A DNA stretch of 64,000 nucleotides from Pegea sp. RAD2-039 (GCA_034620365.1 JAQGEQ010000124.1:310001-374000), one strand, 5' to 3'; positions 11,536 to 24,085 are shown, counted from the first letter of the stretch. Notes: generated from the letters alone by a model not told the origin. Program-made: numbers and translations.

Positions 11536-14174
11536 CATCAGAGTCAGCAAGAAATTTACAAAGTGGTTGAAGATGAATTCTAAAAATGTAATTGGCAACC
11601 CTGAAATTGTTTTCTGTTTCTATTTTCTTAATAATTAAATGGATATTTGTACTTTATGATTATTTTTTATTAAACCTAATAAATAACTCTTCTTTTCTGT
11701 TGTATATTAGTTTGTATATATTACTAGTCATATTTTTAACCATTTCTAACTATTGTGCAATAATTAATTCAAAAATTATACGATGATAAAAAAATGTTTT
11801 TTATTTTTATTATTTTGTATACTTTTTTACGAGAGCTTTTCAAGTTTGTTTTCTTGAGTATTGTAAATATCAAATTAAATAATAAATTCTACAGATTAAG
11901 AGATCGTAAACAATTTTTACAAATAAAAAATAAATTCAGTTTGTTAATCTTAATCCAGTTTCATATTAAAATAACTGAAGTCAAAGAAATTATAATCAAA
12001 AAACTTTCATTTATCATAAATAAGAAGTTCTTAAAATTACAATTTCAAATTTGACTTTTTTGAACCAATCAAATCTTTCAACTTCTTTTACTTAAAAAAA
12101 ATGAAACTAAATTATTGTATGATGACTATTATATTTTGTTTTATTATTTTTAATAGTTTGACTTCATTTTAGAAATTATAAACTTGTTAAAATTCTGTTT
12201 GAAATCTTCTTACCGTTTACAGTTTATAATAATAAATTTCTGTTTAAAAAGTTATAAATAATTAAAAGAAAGAACTTATAATTTAGTTTTTGTATAGATT
12301 TCAGGAAATATTAAAAATAGTTTTTTCTTTCAAAACTAAAATTAAAATAATAAAATTACCTGGTGCAAAGCAAAATGATGTTTTATTACTTTTAAGTAAA
12401 ATTTAATTTAAAAATTACCAATAATTATAATACTTATTATTTATATTATAAATTGAAGTTACTTATTCAAATAGTTTTCATTTGTTTTTAAGCTGCATTG
12501 AAAATAAATTCTTGAATTTTTCTTTTTATAAATGAATCTTATAAAAATTTAAGAAAGTTTTTCTGTATCTTTAATAAACAACAAAAGCATAGAAACTTAA
12601 TTTATTTAACTTTCTTGTTAACTTAAAGGTTAATTTTTGCATACTAATACAAAGTATGAAAAGAGTTTTATCACTTGTTTATTGATGGTGGTTGATAATT
12701 AATATTGAGTCTTCTCATTTTCATTCTGATTTGTAAGATGTCAACGTTTTTATGTAAAATTTTCATTAAATCTGTTACACCTAGCAAATTTTCGAATAAA
12801 TCTTAAATACAAATTTTAAGAATTTATTAGTTTCTAATAATTTATGTTTTTTTTTGTACTAGGTACAAACTAACTACAAAAAAATAAATATTTTATCTAT
12901 AGCAATATTGTGATACAAAAAGTGATAACTAGATGATTAAAACTATCATTTTAACTTGATTTGTCCGGCAGTTTTATAAGAAACGTTGAAATAGATAGAT
13001 TTTAAATCACAAATATTATTTTATTTTTGTAAAAACTCTAAGAAATTTCTGTTTAGAAAATAAATGTTTTTGAATTGCTAATAAAAGGCTGTTTCTCCTC
13101 ATACAGTTTGAAAGATCTAATAAAAAGAAATATTAATTAGATGTTTGTTTTAAACTTCGATTATCTATAAGATGTAACCTTATGTTAAAATTATCAATCA
13201 AAGTTCATTCTAATTAAAAGAAATATATTTTTGGAAAGAAAAATACATTAGGTTCATAAGAATTTAAGTCGTTAAACAAAAAGTCTTCAAAAGATGAAAA
13301 ATAAATCTGTTATTTATATTGTTATTTATGTAAGTAAAAGGTATTTAGATTTTTATATTTATCAATTAAATATTTTCTTCTTAAAGCGATAATTAAGTAA
13401 AAATGATGCAAAGATAATTGCTGATTTCAATCAACCTAAAGATTATCAAACTGACGACACTTAATAATACTTGGAAAAAACTTACAGATAAAATTTATTA
13501 AAACTATCATAAACTCAGATCGAATCATCTATGATCAATCTAATAACAGTTAACTGGTCAATAGCTAAAATAAAATGTTGTTTATACACTTGTTGTTAAG
13601 AGTTGTAAAACACTAATGTGTTGAAACTGCACTAATATAAGAATAAGAAGCTATTTAGAACAACATTAACATCTTTCACTTTACCATCTTATAATTTATT
13701 TTAAAGAAACTCAAAGTTACTTTATATAATTTCCCCTAAAATGATAAATTTATGTTAATAAAGTATTAGTTTCTACAAACTTTACCATGGATAATAAAAT
13801 TATTTTTGTTGTATTTTTTTTGTAAAGCAACACACTTCACACAAACATAAATTTTGTAAAAATGACTTTTAGTTTTAATTTAAACATTTAATAAGCTCAT
13901 TTATGGTAATTAAAAGTTTTTTCAAAATTATTCCCAAAACCAGGACTAAGGAGAAAATTTTAATAAATAATAAACTAGAGAAACTATTATTAAGGATGAT
14001 TTATATATAAAAGATTTAGATATTCTAGAAAATATAACTTTAATGTATAGATACTGTATTGGTAAATATAATAACTAAATAATTAGTAATAAGTTTAATT
14101 TAAACTTTTTGTAACATCAATTCAAATAAATCTATCAGTTTCTATTAATTTTAACTAAGTAAAATTATATAAGT
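11536..14174. other. 3' flank of the 10,612 gene, AT-rich, inverted copy at 36.36-38.94 kb
   Basis: Small open frames here (for example 11,592-12,054) are A/T-rich, rich in Ile/Phe/Lys/Asn, and are not kept as frames in the inverted copies, so I do not call them genes. The sequence runs collinear with block C down to about 36,360, where it breaks abruptly at 14,174. Confidence 0.7.
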
Positions 14175-14354
14175 GATTGTAATTATGAGACTCTGGTTTC
14201 AATTGAAGATCCAGTTCAAAATAGATTTATAAACTCTGATCATTCTACTACTAATCAAGCAACATCAACCAGATACTATGAAATTGATGTCAAACCAGCT
14301 GATGGTTCAATAGATCCATATAGAACTTTTGTAATCAGTCAAGCAAGAAAATAA
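14175..14354 (+). pseudogene. 3' fragment of a G9-type receptor gene
   Basis: 60 codons, including the stop, match residues 300-358 of the gene at 33,563-34,639 with almost no change, starting at the DCNYETL segment and ending in ISQARK and a stop. The 3' flank to about 14,560 also matches. The 5' 80% of the gene and its promoter are absent: sequence left of 14,174 matches about 36,360 instead. A deletion of about 2.6 kb relative to the minus-strand block explains this. No promoter or start is visible, so it is a relic. Confidence 0.88.
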
Positions 14355-16900
14355 GTTTATGGAGCAAAATTGTGACATAGTTTAAGAAGAAGTTGAACTA
14401 AGATTCTCTTTCTTTATTCAAAATCCTTTCTGTCCATGATTGATAAATAACTTTTTTATATTTCCGAATTTCATTTTATTTAATGTTTAACTAAATGAAG
14501 ATATACAAAGAGAGAGTCAGACTTCCGAATAGAAGTGATGTAGGCAATGCTTCTATAGCTGATTATTTACTTTTTAACTATTTAACTTTCTAACAAATAA
14601 GTAAATCACTGATTTCAAAAGAGTCTACTTTCCACCATATAACATTGATAACTTCAAATTTCCTTCTTTTACTTCAATAACACACCAACTTCATCCACAA
14701 CTGATTTTGTAAATAAATCTCTTATAAATATTGCTTCATTGTATATTACTTTGGTTTCAGTCATTATCTGTTTACTTATTTACAAATCTATGAATAAAAT
14801 AAATATAATCAAGCGAACAAAAACTTTGATAGTGTGGATTTTTACTTTAGATGATTTCATGAAATTTTAAAACTTTATTTTTATAAATTTTTATTTAAAA
14901 GAAAATTTTTAAGTAGAACTTTAATCATTTTATAACAATTCAAAAATGTAAATCTATGATCTGAATATCTTCGAAATCGGATTTTACTTTTGATAAAATT
15001 GAGCAAATTAAACAATAAGTTAACCTCTAAAAAGCAAAATGTTGTTTCATTGTTTTGAAGTAAAGCTGAAGCAAATTATCAGTGATTAAAGAATTTAAAT
15101 CATAATTGAAAATGAAAAAAGCAAATCTGAAACAAAATTGGTTTTTATTTATTTTTAAACTACTATAAATTTGAGTTATTGTATTTTTGTTGATAAACAC
15201 ACAAATTTGTTGTATCTACTCTAAACAAAAAACTTATAAAAACTGTTTTGTTTAATTTTTCCCTTTAAGTTAAAGAACAAGTTTTTTAACAAAAGAAAAA
15301 GTCAAATACTTACAGCGGTTTTTACTAAGACAAATCAACTAATATATTTTATTTGTTTATATTTAATAACCATTATAAATAGGAAGCAGCTAAGCTAACA
15401 AAGATAAACAAAAATTTTATTAGAACTTCATAGATATGAATAAATATAAAAGCAACAATGGGAATATTTATTTATTATAAATTTGTAAATAAACAAATCT
15501 TACTAAACACTTCCATTTGATGAAGTTAGTAGAAGAAGTAAAAGATAGAAGGAAGTCGAAGGCCATAATTCTTTCGTGTCTGCACTTGAGCTTTGGTAAT
15601 AGCTGGGTCAGGTCTTCTTTATTGTTCGGTGACAAGGCGTAGTGAGCTGGAACAATGGTATCGAGCTCCAAAAAATGTTAAGATTTTTGTCAAGGTTTAT
15701 CACTATAAGCCTCGTTTTTCTCGAAGTGATTAGAAGGTGCTAATAGTTAGGTAGGATTTTTCAGGATTGATGGGTAGTAGCTTATCTTCGTCCACAAGAT
15801 GAAATTTGAACCGATCTAAGCATATTAGATTAGTAGCCATTCTACTTAAATTTTTTAATAATTTTACATCAGTTAAGTAACAAAAAGATTTTTTTCATTT
15901 TTAAAAACTTTAGTTAAATTAGATATTTATCTTTATAAAATTGTTGATAAAACCGTTGATTTGTAATAATAACTAAAATTCAATTGAATTGTTTTGGTTG
16001 CTACTACTTTTGTTTAATAAATAAATACAAAAATATTGTTCGAGTAAAATCAAAGTTCTTTTTCATTTTTTGTTTTGTTAAGTTTTTTTTTATATAAAAC
16101 TATAATTCAAAATGTAAATGTATTTATTTGGTAAAAAACTTACAGCTAATACTTTAGTATGTTTTAAATTTTGTCGTTCAGTTATATTTTCATAAGTTAA
16201 AACTACACAGTTATATAATATTTATGCTACGATTTTTTTTAGTGATTTTTTGTTTATTTGCTTTAAAATCAATTTAATGTTTGGTTTTATGAGACTAAGT
16301 CATCGTCTAGTATGATGAAACTGCTTAATCTTAAAAAATATTAAGTTAAATAAGAAATAAAAAATAATATAAGTAGTTAAAGTAATATTTATTTGATGAC
16401 TTATATTTTGAAATAAAGTTTTTTTTTTATTTTTACAAGGCTGTAAATATTTTGTTAATAAATACAAAATAGTCTTATAATTAAGCATAATGTTTATAGA
16501 TATTTCTTGAGCAGCTTATATGACTTGTTTCTAAGAAGAAAATATTTAATCAGCTTATAATCTAATAATTTTAAAACTGTGTTTTTATGCAAAATTAATA
16601 AAATTTAGGATCTTGATATAATATTAAAGAGTAAAATTCTAGTGTATTTACAAACTGCAAAATTTTCAAGGTTTGTAAAGCTTATTGACAAGATAATTAA
16701 AAACTGAAATGTGTTAAGTTTAAGAATGTAATAGAGGCTTCAATTGTTTGTTATTTGAAATAATCGAACTTTGAAACGCATTTGCAAATGTTTCAAAATC
16801 TAACATCACATCTTTTGTAAAGCAGATTTTCTTTAAGGTGCTTTTAAGTGTTTAATGTCTGTTTGCAGGCTCTAAACCAAAAAAAATTGTTTAGTTTATT
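14355..16900. other. Intergenic DNA with repeat copies
   Basis: 14,355-14,560 matches the 3' flank of the gene at 33,563. 14,571-15,200 repeats 5,001-5,640. A SINE-like element follows at 15,480-15,860. The remainder to 16,900 is AT-rich, and its last ~250 bases resemble the 5' flank of the 7,048 gene, including TGTCTGTTTGCAG ending at 16,868. Confidence 0.65.
15480..15860 (-). repeat. SINE-like element, tRNA-like B box
   Basis: On the minus strand, 'ggttcaaatttcatcttgtgg' at about 15,795-15,815 resembles the B-box region of the elements at 5.7-6.1 and 32.5 kb. Downstream on that strand come a 'cttgtcaccgaacaata' stretch and 'gtgcagacacgaaag', which parallel 'tgtgtcaccaaccag' and 'gcgcatgcgcagaca' in the element at 21,990-22,275. 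The 67-codon open frame inside is incidental. Confidence 0.5.
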
Positions 16901-17821
16901 ATGAAGCCTTGTAAGTATTTTTTTGAAACTGATGGCTTGACTGTTAGAATAGTCGATACAAGAAAGAACTTGAAGGATTCTATCAAAGTTTGTCAGCAGT
17001 TTGGAGAAGAGCTAGCTCTAATCAACAATCAGAAGAGATTGGATGATACTTTGGATCAATTAGATGATTGTTATAAAACTGATGTTCATGGTATACCTGA
17101 GAAAGAAAAGAGAAGATCCAACTTTTACCGTATTGTGTCTTCAGTAAATCATAGAAATGGTTCTTGCACTGGTAGAAAGTCATCAGATGCAAGCAAGCAA
17201 GAATCTTTGGATGTAGATTCAACATCAAATGAGAAAATAGCTTTGATAAAAAATAAAAGAAAATTAAAGGAGAAAGGATTCTTTAATTCTCATAAGTATC
17301 GATCATTTTCGTTTCTTTGTTCCAAGAATCAGGAAAATTCAATACAAGCAACAAAGACAAGAAAGTTTAGTAACGCATCAACACCATTAAATTGTCAACT
17401 AAGAACAGACCAACTATCAGTAACATCTTCATCAGTCAGTTCTTTTTTAGTGGTTGGTATCTCAATGGGATTTGTTATGTTATTGGTGGTTATTGGATTC
17501 CTCATCTTTAAGCTATGTTCGAAAAATAAGAGGAAGATGACAGAAGTAAACTCTTCTGTAGTTGTTGAGCCTAAAAGATTAAGTAAACTTCAGGTGGATG
17601 ATTGTGATTATGCTACTATCAATATTCCAGCTGAAATTTGTCAACCAGTTTACAGTTTTCCTCTAAAATTAAAGGAAGGATCTACTGATGATCAATCTAA
17701 AGCAAATCAAGTGACCTCTCACAATACAGCTGATCCTCAGCCAAATGCTGGTGGTCCGATTGATCCGAATGTTATCTATGCTGTTGTTGATAAAAGTCGA
17801 AAAAATTATCTTAAGAAATAA
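16901..17821 (+). CDS. Diverged C-type-lectin-like receptor with ITIM tail (G5)
   Basis: 306 residues, one exon. The N terminus is typical of the 7,048 class (Cys4, Cys31, 'FGEELALINN', Cys57), but from residue 80 the domain has drifted: IGL becomes IVS and WSDG is replaced by CTGR (89-92), with the reading frame and length kept. The last domain Cys is at 140. Membrane helix about 183-203. The tail has YATI (237-240), a weak second site YSFP (251) and ITIM VIYAVV (291-296). Its end mixes features of the 7,048 tail (AVVDKSRK) and the 10,612 tail (NTADPQP), suggesting recombination. TGTCTGTTTGCAG ends at 16,868, and an in-frame TAG 9 nt before the ATG rules out extension. AATAAA at about 17,834. 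It could be functional with an altered binding face, or be decaying. Confidence 0.8.
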   Translation: MKPCKYFFETDGLTVRIVDTRKNLKDSIKVCQQFGEELALINNQKRLDDTLDQLDDCYKTDVHGIPEKEKRRSNFYRIVSSVNHRNGSCTGRKSSDASKQESLDVDSTSNEKIALIKNKRKLKEKGFFNSHKYRSFSFLCSKNQENSIQATKTRKFSNASTPLNCQLRTDQLSVTSSSVSSFLVVGISMGFVMLLVVIGFLIFKLCSKNKRKMTEVNSSVVVEPKRLSKLQVDDCDYATINIPAEICQPVYSFPLKLKEGSTDDQSKANQVTSHNTADPQPNAGGPIDPNVIYAVVDKSRKNYLKK

Positions 17822-20083
17822 TAAATCCATTAAAATAAAAATAATTTTAATTCTAATTTTTTGATTAAGTTTAGTTAACAAAATCTACTTTAAAAAATTT
17901 TCTTAATAAATAAAATATTTTCTTTTTAGATAAATTCTTTATGTTTATTTAAGTAATCATACTTTTGATTATTCTATTTGTGTAATTCTTAATTAAAAAG
18001 TGTATTTATTAAAAGATGTAATTCTAAATTTGATAATTTCTACGTTTTTTTCTACGTTTTAAAAGGAAAATTGTAAATGTAATTTTGTTCCTAGAAAAGC
18101 TAACTATATGTTTTTGTGGCTGGAATCCGTAAGTAGAAGTAAATGATAGAAGTGAAGTGCAATGATATATCCTATCGCTAGATTAGTACTTCAATGACAC
18201 GACCCTGACAACACGAGTTAAACAAACCGTTGATCATCTGTCAACTTCTACAACTTCTACTAGCAGAACTGCTTCTTTTTTTACTACTTTTTCTTATCTT
18301 TTTATTTATTTCAATAAATGCAAAGGAGGGTGCCTGAAAAGAGTACCTCTCGCTAACACACAGTTCACATATAAAGTCTTTAAAGTATGAAATAGAAAAA
18401 GAAAAAGATGTAAAACATGGCATTTCAGTAGTCCTCAAAACATATAATAGTAAACAATTTCATAGAATGTTAATAATAAAAAAGAAAGAAGAAATAATCA
18501 CAGTTTTGAAATGGTAATGTAGGCAAGCTTAAAACGGTTCAACTTCTTCTTGAACACAACAAGTGATTCTGACATGACTATATCTGATGGCAGCTGGTTC
18601 AAAATATTAATTCAAAGTCTGAGAAAAAATTTGCTTTGATTAAGTTAGCAGGTAATATGCGCTTATTAAGATATAATCTGCGTTGATATATCTTGATTAA
18701 GGTATGAGTAATGGAAAAGAAAGCATCGACTACTACTAATGCTATTTTATTAGTCTATATGCAAAGGTTCCTAAGTAGAAGCTGTAACAGTGAACCGTTT
18801 TAATAAAACAATTATTAATATTACTTATCATTTTGTAGTTCAAAGTTCATACGAAAATGTTATAATTTTGAAACATAATTTCAAAATGTATTCAAATGTA
18901 ATTCTTAACTTAATCAATAATTTTTTATTACTTTTCACTCTAACCAAATATAATCAACAAAATCTTTCAATTATTAAAACTTATTTGAAAGATAAATAAT
19001 TTCATTCTTTATTTTAGCATGCATCTTCTTTTAGTTCAAGTATTTTTTAGTAGAAATTTCAAAAATTTTACTTTTTGTTAAATTTATTTAGAATATAAAG
19101 TATTCACTACTTTGTTTTGAATTTATTTTTCATAAACATAAATAAACTTTTATTCGTTTTTAGAAAAAATGCATTCAATAAATTAGACTAGTTTTTCTTT
19201 AATGCTTTAAATCAGTTTCAGTTGAATTTTCTTTGAATAGATTTTTATGTATAAAAGTTTTTTTATACTTCTTAAAATATTTAGTTAAATTTTACAATAA
19301 ACTTGGTAACTATAAATTAAATCAATAATTTCATTAAACAAAAATTTTCATTTTGGTAAATAATTAGTTTTATTTGTTTTAAGCCTAAATTTTATTCAAG
19401 ATTTCAGAAGGTATAAGTTCATCTCTTTTGATTCTGTATTGTTTTTGTATTGAATCTTATATAAAACTATCAAATTCTTTTAATAACTTTTCTAAATATT
19501 TCAATAAAATCGCTGTATGTTATTTTTCGATAAGATAAATTTTGTTTTGTTTTTTCAACTAAAATAATATTTGTAGAATTGGTAGTAACAATTTTAAAAC
19601 TTTACTAACATTTTATGAATAGATTGAATATTTTATAAAAGCAGAAATTTAAAGTTTGACTTTTAATTTAACTGTAACATTATTTTAATTTTTTAATTAA
19701 CAAAGGTCAGAAATTCAGTTTAAAAAAAAAAAGCATTGTTATATTGGTGCAGTTAGTTTTTGTTGTATTTGTTACCAAAAGGAAACTAATCAAGACAGTC
19801 AGTATTTTTTATTACACTAGTTGCTATAATTAGAATTTTATATTTTAAGTTTAATCAAATTAAAATTCCTTTTTTATCTTTATGATTTATTCCACTTTCA
19901 TTAGAAAAAAGTTTAAAGGCTAGAATCTAAGTTTTGTCATCAATTTAATATAAAAAGTTATTTTTGCAATCTATATAAAGTTTGTTTTATAATTTTTTAA
20001 CATCAGGTATTAATTCTATTTTTAATTAATTTTTTTAATCTTCAAAATTATTTGATAGATAACTTATTAAAGAGTAAAATTTA
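17822..20083. other. Intergenic DNA with one SINE-like element
   Basis: AT-rich sequence. A less AT-rich repeat lies at about 18,110-18,735 (described separately). No other gene signal until an acceptor-like TTTTTTAACATCAG that ends at 20,006. Confidence 0.6.
18240..18735 (+). repeat. SINE-like element, downstream-part copy
   Basis: Shares with 60,263-60,690 a long colinear series: 'tttatttcaataaatgcaaa', 'gagggtg', 'catggcatttcagtagt', 'gatggcagctggttc' and 'gcttattaag'. Also matches 32,700-32,945 over its first half and 25,210-25,330 over its second half. The copies are diverged, so insertion was not recent. The incidental minus-strand frame at 18,241-18,438 is not a gene. Confidence 0.65.
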
Positions 20084-20935
20084 ATGGAAATCTGTAAGTA
20101 TCAATATGAATCAGATGGTTTACTTATTCGTGTAGTAGACGAGGAAAAAAACTTTGAAGATTCTGTTGATTACTGTCAAAAACTCGGTGAAGAGCTAGCT
20201 CCCATTAACAATTGGAAGAGATTAGATGATACTTTGGATCATTTGGATGATTGCTACAAGCCTGATGTTCATGGTGTTCAAACTAGTGATAGAGAAAAGA
20301 GAAGAAGAAAAGATTATCGGATCGGGTTTTCGGTTAAGAATGGAACTGGTGTTTGGAGTGATGGGACATCACTGGATGTTGATGAGCAAAAGTCTTTGTT
20401 CTCTGATGATCTACTTTCAAAATCAGATGCGAACATGTTTTATATAAGAAAAATTGATTTTAATGGGATTCGATATGATTCATACCAAAATGATGAATCT
20501 TCTTTCTTATGCTTCAAAAACAAACCGATTCCGACAACAACTACACCAGTTATGACATCAATACCATCAAGTTATCAACCTATATTCACAACAAACAATG
20601 GAACTGAAAAAACATCAATATCACAATCATCAAATAGTTCATTTCTAGTCATTGGTTTGTGTCTTGGTATCGTAGTACTAACATTTATAATTGGATTGCT
20701 AATATACAAGATGTATCAAAAAAACAAGAGCTACAGACAAGTCAGAATTGATATGAAGCCACGAGTTAGTATTGATTCAGATGATGCTGTGATTAAAATT
20801 GCAGTTGAGAAATTAAGTTCAGAATATAATGGAATTTATCCAAAAGATCTTGAAATTTATAGCTTTGATACTGGTCCAGATAAAAACCAGTCTGATAGAC
20901 ATCCACTCTCTTCATCTACTGATAAACTGATGTAA
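20084..20935 (+). CDS. C-type-lectin-like receptor with divergent tail (G6)
   Basis: 283 residues, the shortest intact member. Lectin-like domain: Cys4, Cys31, Cys57, Cys143; 'LGEELAPINN' (34-43); NGT at 86; WSDG at 91-94. Thr/Ser stalk, membrane helix about 186-209, then KMYQKNK. The tail lacks both the YATI/YSEV pair and the terminal AVVDK motif. It has SEYNGI (246-251), which fits the ITIM consensus, and Tyr252 and Tyr259 close by. Its domain is closest to the 46-55 kb genes at the N terminus (ESDGLL) and to the 26,482 gene around the WSDG. The acceptor-like site ends at 20,006, 77 nt upstream, the longest such gap in the family. In-frame TAA shortly before the ATG. Confidence 0.84.
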   Translation: MEICKYQYESDGLLIRVVDEEKNFEDSVDYCQKLGEELAPINNWKRLDDTLDHLDDCYKPDVHGVQTSDREKRRRKDYRIGFSVKNGTGVWSDGTSLDVDEQKSLFSDDLLSKSDANMFYIRKIDFNGIRYDSYQNDESSFLCFKNKPIPTTTTPVMTSIPSSYQPIFTTNNGTEKTSISQSSNSSFLVIGLCLGIVVLTFIIGLLIYKMYQKNKSYRQVRIDMKPRVSIDSDDAVIKIAVEKLSSEYNGIYPKDLEIYSFDTGPDKNQSDRHPLSSSTDKLM

Positions 20936-23630
20936 TCTACAAAATGTTCTTCAAAGAAAGAATAAGGATTAATTGACGACATCAGCTAAAATGAAATGTA
21001 TTTCAAAACAGCAGTATTACGAATTTTTGGTAAATTTTTATTTCGGTTTTTTGTTTGAGTTTTAATATTCTGATTTCAATAGTAACAAGCTGTAACAAGC
21101 TATCTATTTTCTCTTATTGTAGACAAATTTTTAAAAATAATTGTTTTAATTTTCTACAGTAATTGAATTTATTTACTTTTATAAACAGTCACGTGTTTAG
21201 TATAAAATCAATTTATCTTTTTCGGAATTTTCTTTTTTGTGTTTAAACAGAGTTTAAAATTACAGATAACTCTTTCTAATTAAGAAACTTTAAATTGGAT
21301 TTTATTTTTCTGAACTAAATTCATCATTTTGTAAATAATCTTTTTGACTAAACTTTGCTTTCGGTTTATTTCAAAATCATTATTCTAAAACGAATTTTAT
21401 GATCAAGCTATTTACTGAAAACTTCAAAATCTTTTGCTTATATATTTTCTTTATTGTAGAATTGTTCTACAAAACGATTTTATCTAAAGAAATCTTTTTG
21501 TACCAACTAAATAAAGTTTTTTCTAATGTGAAATTATTTTTATGGAATTGTTTATTTTGTAATCTATAAGAAGATATCAACTTTGAGCTGTTAAAATACT
21601 TGTTCTACTTTTATCAGATATTTAACTAAACTATAATATGAACAAAGTTTGTTATATCTTCATCATAATACTTTCAGCTTTTTCAAACTTAATGAAAGAT
21701 ATTTTTAACAGTTTAAGTCTTGGTGAAATATTAAATAGATTTTTATAGAAAACTTGTCCATAATTTATAATGATATAATCATAATTTTATAAAAAAAAGA
21801 GTTCAATCTGTTTACTAAGCCCAACACACATTAAAATGTAATGATTAAATAATGTCATAAGGACTAAGAAGCAAAACTAGTAATGTTTATGCTTTGAAAC
21901 TGTTTATTTATTATAAATAGAAATAAAATACTTTAAATAAACAAAAAGAAAATGATTTATATTTTTTCTTGGCTCAATTCCGTCCAAATTAGGAATTGAA
22001 AAGCCAAAATTATTTACTGTCTGCGCATGCGCTTTTATAACTTCACTGTTTTGATACTGGTTGGTGACACAGCCTCGTGGCTTGGAATTTTAATGATTTT
22101 CTATCTGAGTTTACTCCTATAGCTTTTGCTTCTCCGGTAGCTTTAAAAAGTCAGTAAAACTTCCTTTATTTACTCATGTTTGAGCCATACATCTCTTGTG
22201 CTTAACAGTTGGAGTAAAAGAGGACTGTATCGACGATAAGATAGAATTTGAACTCATGCATACAAAGTAAAATTGAATAATAATTAATATAAATTTCTTA
22301 CAAAATAGTTTTACTTTTTCTAGCACTGAAAATCAGAAATTAAATATTCTAACGATTTCAAAGTTAAACTGAATAAAATGAAATTATGGATTTTTAAAAC
22401 TAGGTATTTTTGTATTTAGATTTTGTATAAGATACTAATAATAATCAATGGACTCACAAGACATAATGTGACTGATAAATTTGGTGGTGATGCTGTTGCT
22501 AATTATGTTGTTTCAATTTTTTGCTAAAACTATTACGTAAGAAGGCTGCAAATTTAATAACAACATTTGCAAAAACTGAAAATGAAGTAATTAGATTGAA
22601 CAAAAGAATCAATAAAAAACAGATAAAATAAAAAGATTGACCTTATCTAAACTACAATATATATTTTTAAGTATAGAATAAAGATCTAAACCTAACCACA
22701 AAACTGGAAAAAATGAAATAATTCAAAAAAAGTAAAATATAATGATTCAGAAAAGCAAGTATAAACTTTCTTTTATAAAAATTTAATAGGAATTTGTTCG
22801 ATATTTCTATTTATGAACCTTGGATTTTGTAACAATTAAAAATTGTTTTATAGTATGATCTTGCTTCATAAACTCTTTGTAAGAAGTTGTAAACTTCCTT
22901 AAATTAGCAGAATAAAAACTATTTTTATAAGAATATTTTTATAAAAATAATACATAATGGATAAACAAATATTGTAAGTAGACTTATTCTATTACAAAAT
23001 AATTCTACAATTATTTGTTTATGATATTTTAACCTTATATTACAATTTTTAGGTATTACAAAATTTACATAAGAATAAACTCATTTTTATATTTTTAAAA
23101 AAGTAGTTTAAAGTATTTAAGATAAAACTAATCTGGTAATATTTTTAAGATGTCAAACTTTCTCTATGTAGAGTTTTTATATATAAAAGATATGCAAAAT
23201 CTAAACAAAAACCATTTTAATAATGGCTAATTCCAATATATTCTGTATTCAACACAACAAGTTACAAAGTTTTTAAACTAAGAAAAATTTAAGACAATAA
23301 GTATAAGGGTAATTGTATTTTCTATTAATTTTATAAGTTTCTTGTAAAACTAGTTTATTTTTGACCAACTTGTATTTATAATAAAAATAGGTGATTATCT
23401 ACAGACAAATAAAATAAATATTACTTTAACAACAACTTAATTTATATTTTACTTGATCTAATAAGAATTTCGCAATTACATTTTGAAGTACAGGCAGACT
23501 AATTTAATTCAAATGTGTTTAAATGTACTATTACTTAACAATAATACAGATTTAATATGTTTCGTAATTTTTTTTGAACACTTTTATTATAAAGACAAAA
23601 TTTTAAGACCACCGATGTCATAAAAAAAAT
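20936..23630. other. Intergenic DNA at the orientation switch
   Basis: To the left all family genes up to here read rightward; from 26 kb to 55 kb they read leftward. AT-rich with a SINE-like element at 21,990-22,275. No coding exon recognised. Confidence 0.6.
21990..22275 (-). repeat. SINE-like element
   Basis: On the minus strand it begins with a B-box-like 'gagttcaaattctatctta' and continues to 'gaggctgtgtcaccaaccag' and 'gcgcatgcgcagaca', paralleling the element at 15,480-15,860. GC content is clearly above the surrounding DNA. A related 'gcgcatgcgcaaacgg' also occurs near 25,396. Confidence 0.5.
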
Positions 23631-24085
23631 GACTTCATCAACATCAATGATTTCATCAACATCAATCACTTCACCAACATCAATGACTTCATCAACATCA
23701 ACAACTTCATCAACATCAATCATATCACCAACATCAATCACTTCATCAACATCAACAACTTCATCAACATCAACAACTTCATCCACATAAATCACTTCAT
23801 CAACATCAATCACTTCATCAACATCAACAACTTCATCAACATCAACAACTTCATCCACATAAATCATTTCACCAACATCAACAACTTTATCAACATCAAC
23901 AACTTCATCAACATCAACAACTTCATCCACATCAATCACTTCATCAATATCAATCACTTCATCAACATCAATCACTTCATCAACATCAATCACTTCATCA
24001 ACATCAATCACTTCATCAACATCAATGACTTCATCAACATCAAGGACTTCATCAACGCCAATGACTAAATTAACATCAATAACTT
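23631..24085. repeat. 18-bp minisatellite, about 25 units
   Basis: Tandem array of a unit close to ACTTCATCAACATCAATC, with variants at the last bases. Because the unit is a multiple of three, the minus strand stays open and would read D-V-D-E-V-I repeats. The open frame has no ATG at its 5' end and its 3' end runs into non-repeat A/T sequence, so it is best read as a satellite rather than a gene. It lies 290 bp from the 7SK gene. Confidence 0.9.

Larger units (their letters stand above)
5000..14174 (+). repeat. Block A of the segmental duplication (+)
   Basis: Contains, in order, repeat edge, SINE-like element, the gene at 7,048, the gene at 10,612, a long flank and the 3' fragment at 14,175. 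The same order is found on the other strand as block B (about 26,050-33,370) and block C (about 36,360-42,213). Noncoding flanks match closely: in the first ~110 bases after the stop of the 7,048 gene I count about 2 differences from block B. Relative to block B, block A lacks about 400 bases (28,745-29,150). Confidence 0.85.

Noticed and set aside
11592..12054. Two small plus-strand frames after G4
   Set aside because: A/T-rich, Ile/Phe/Asn/Lys-dominated, and not kept as frames in the two inverted copies of this flank.
15468..15671. 67-codon minus-strand frame
   Set aside because: Lies inside a SINE-like element; related copies do not preserve the frame.
23535..24011. 158-codon minus-strand frame of D-V-D-E-V repeats as a gene
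   Set aside because: It starts at GTG inside the minisatellite, has no ATG at its 5' end, and its non-repeat end is A/T-rich sequence. The 18-bp unit explains the openness.
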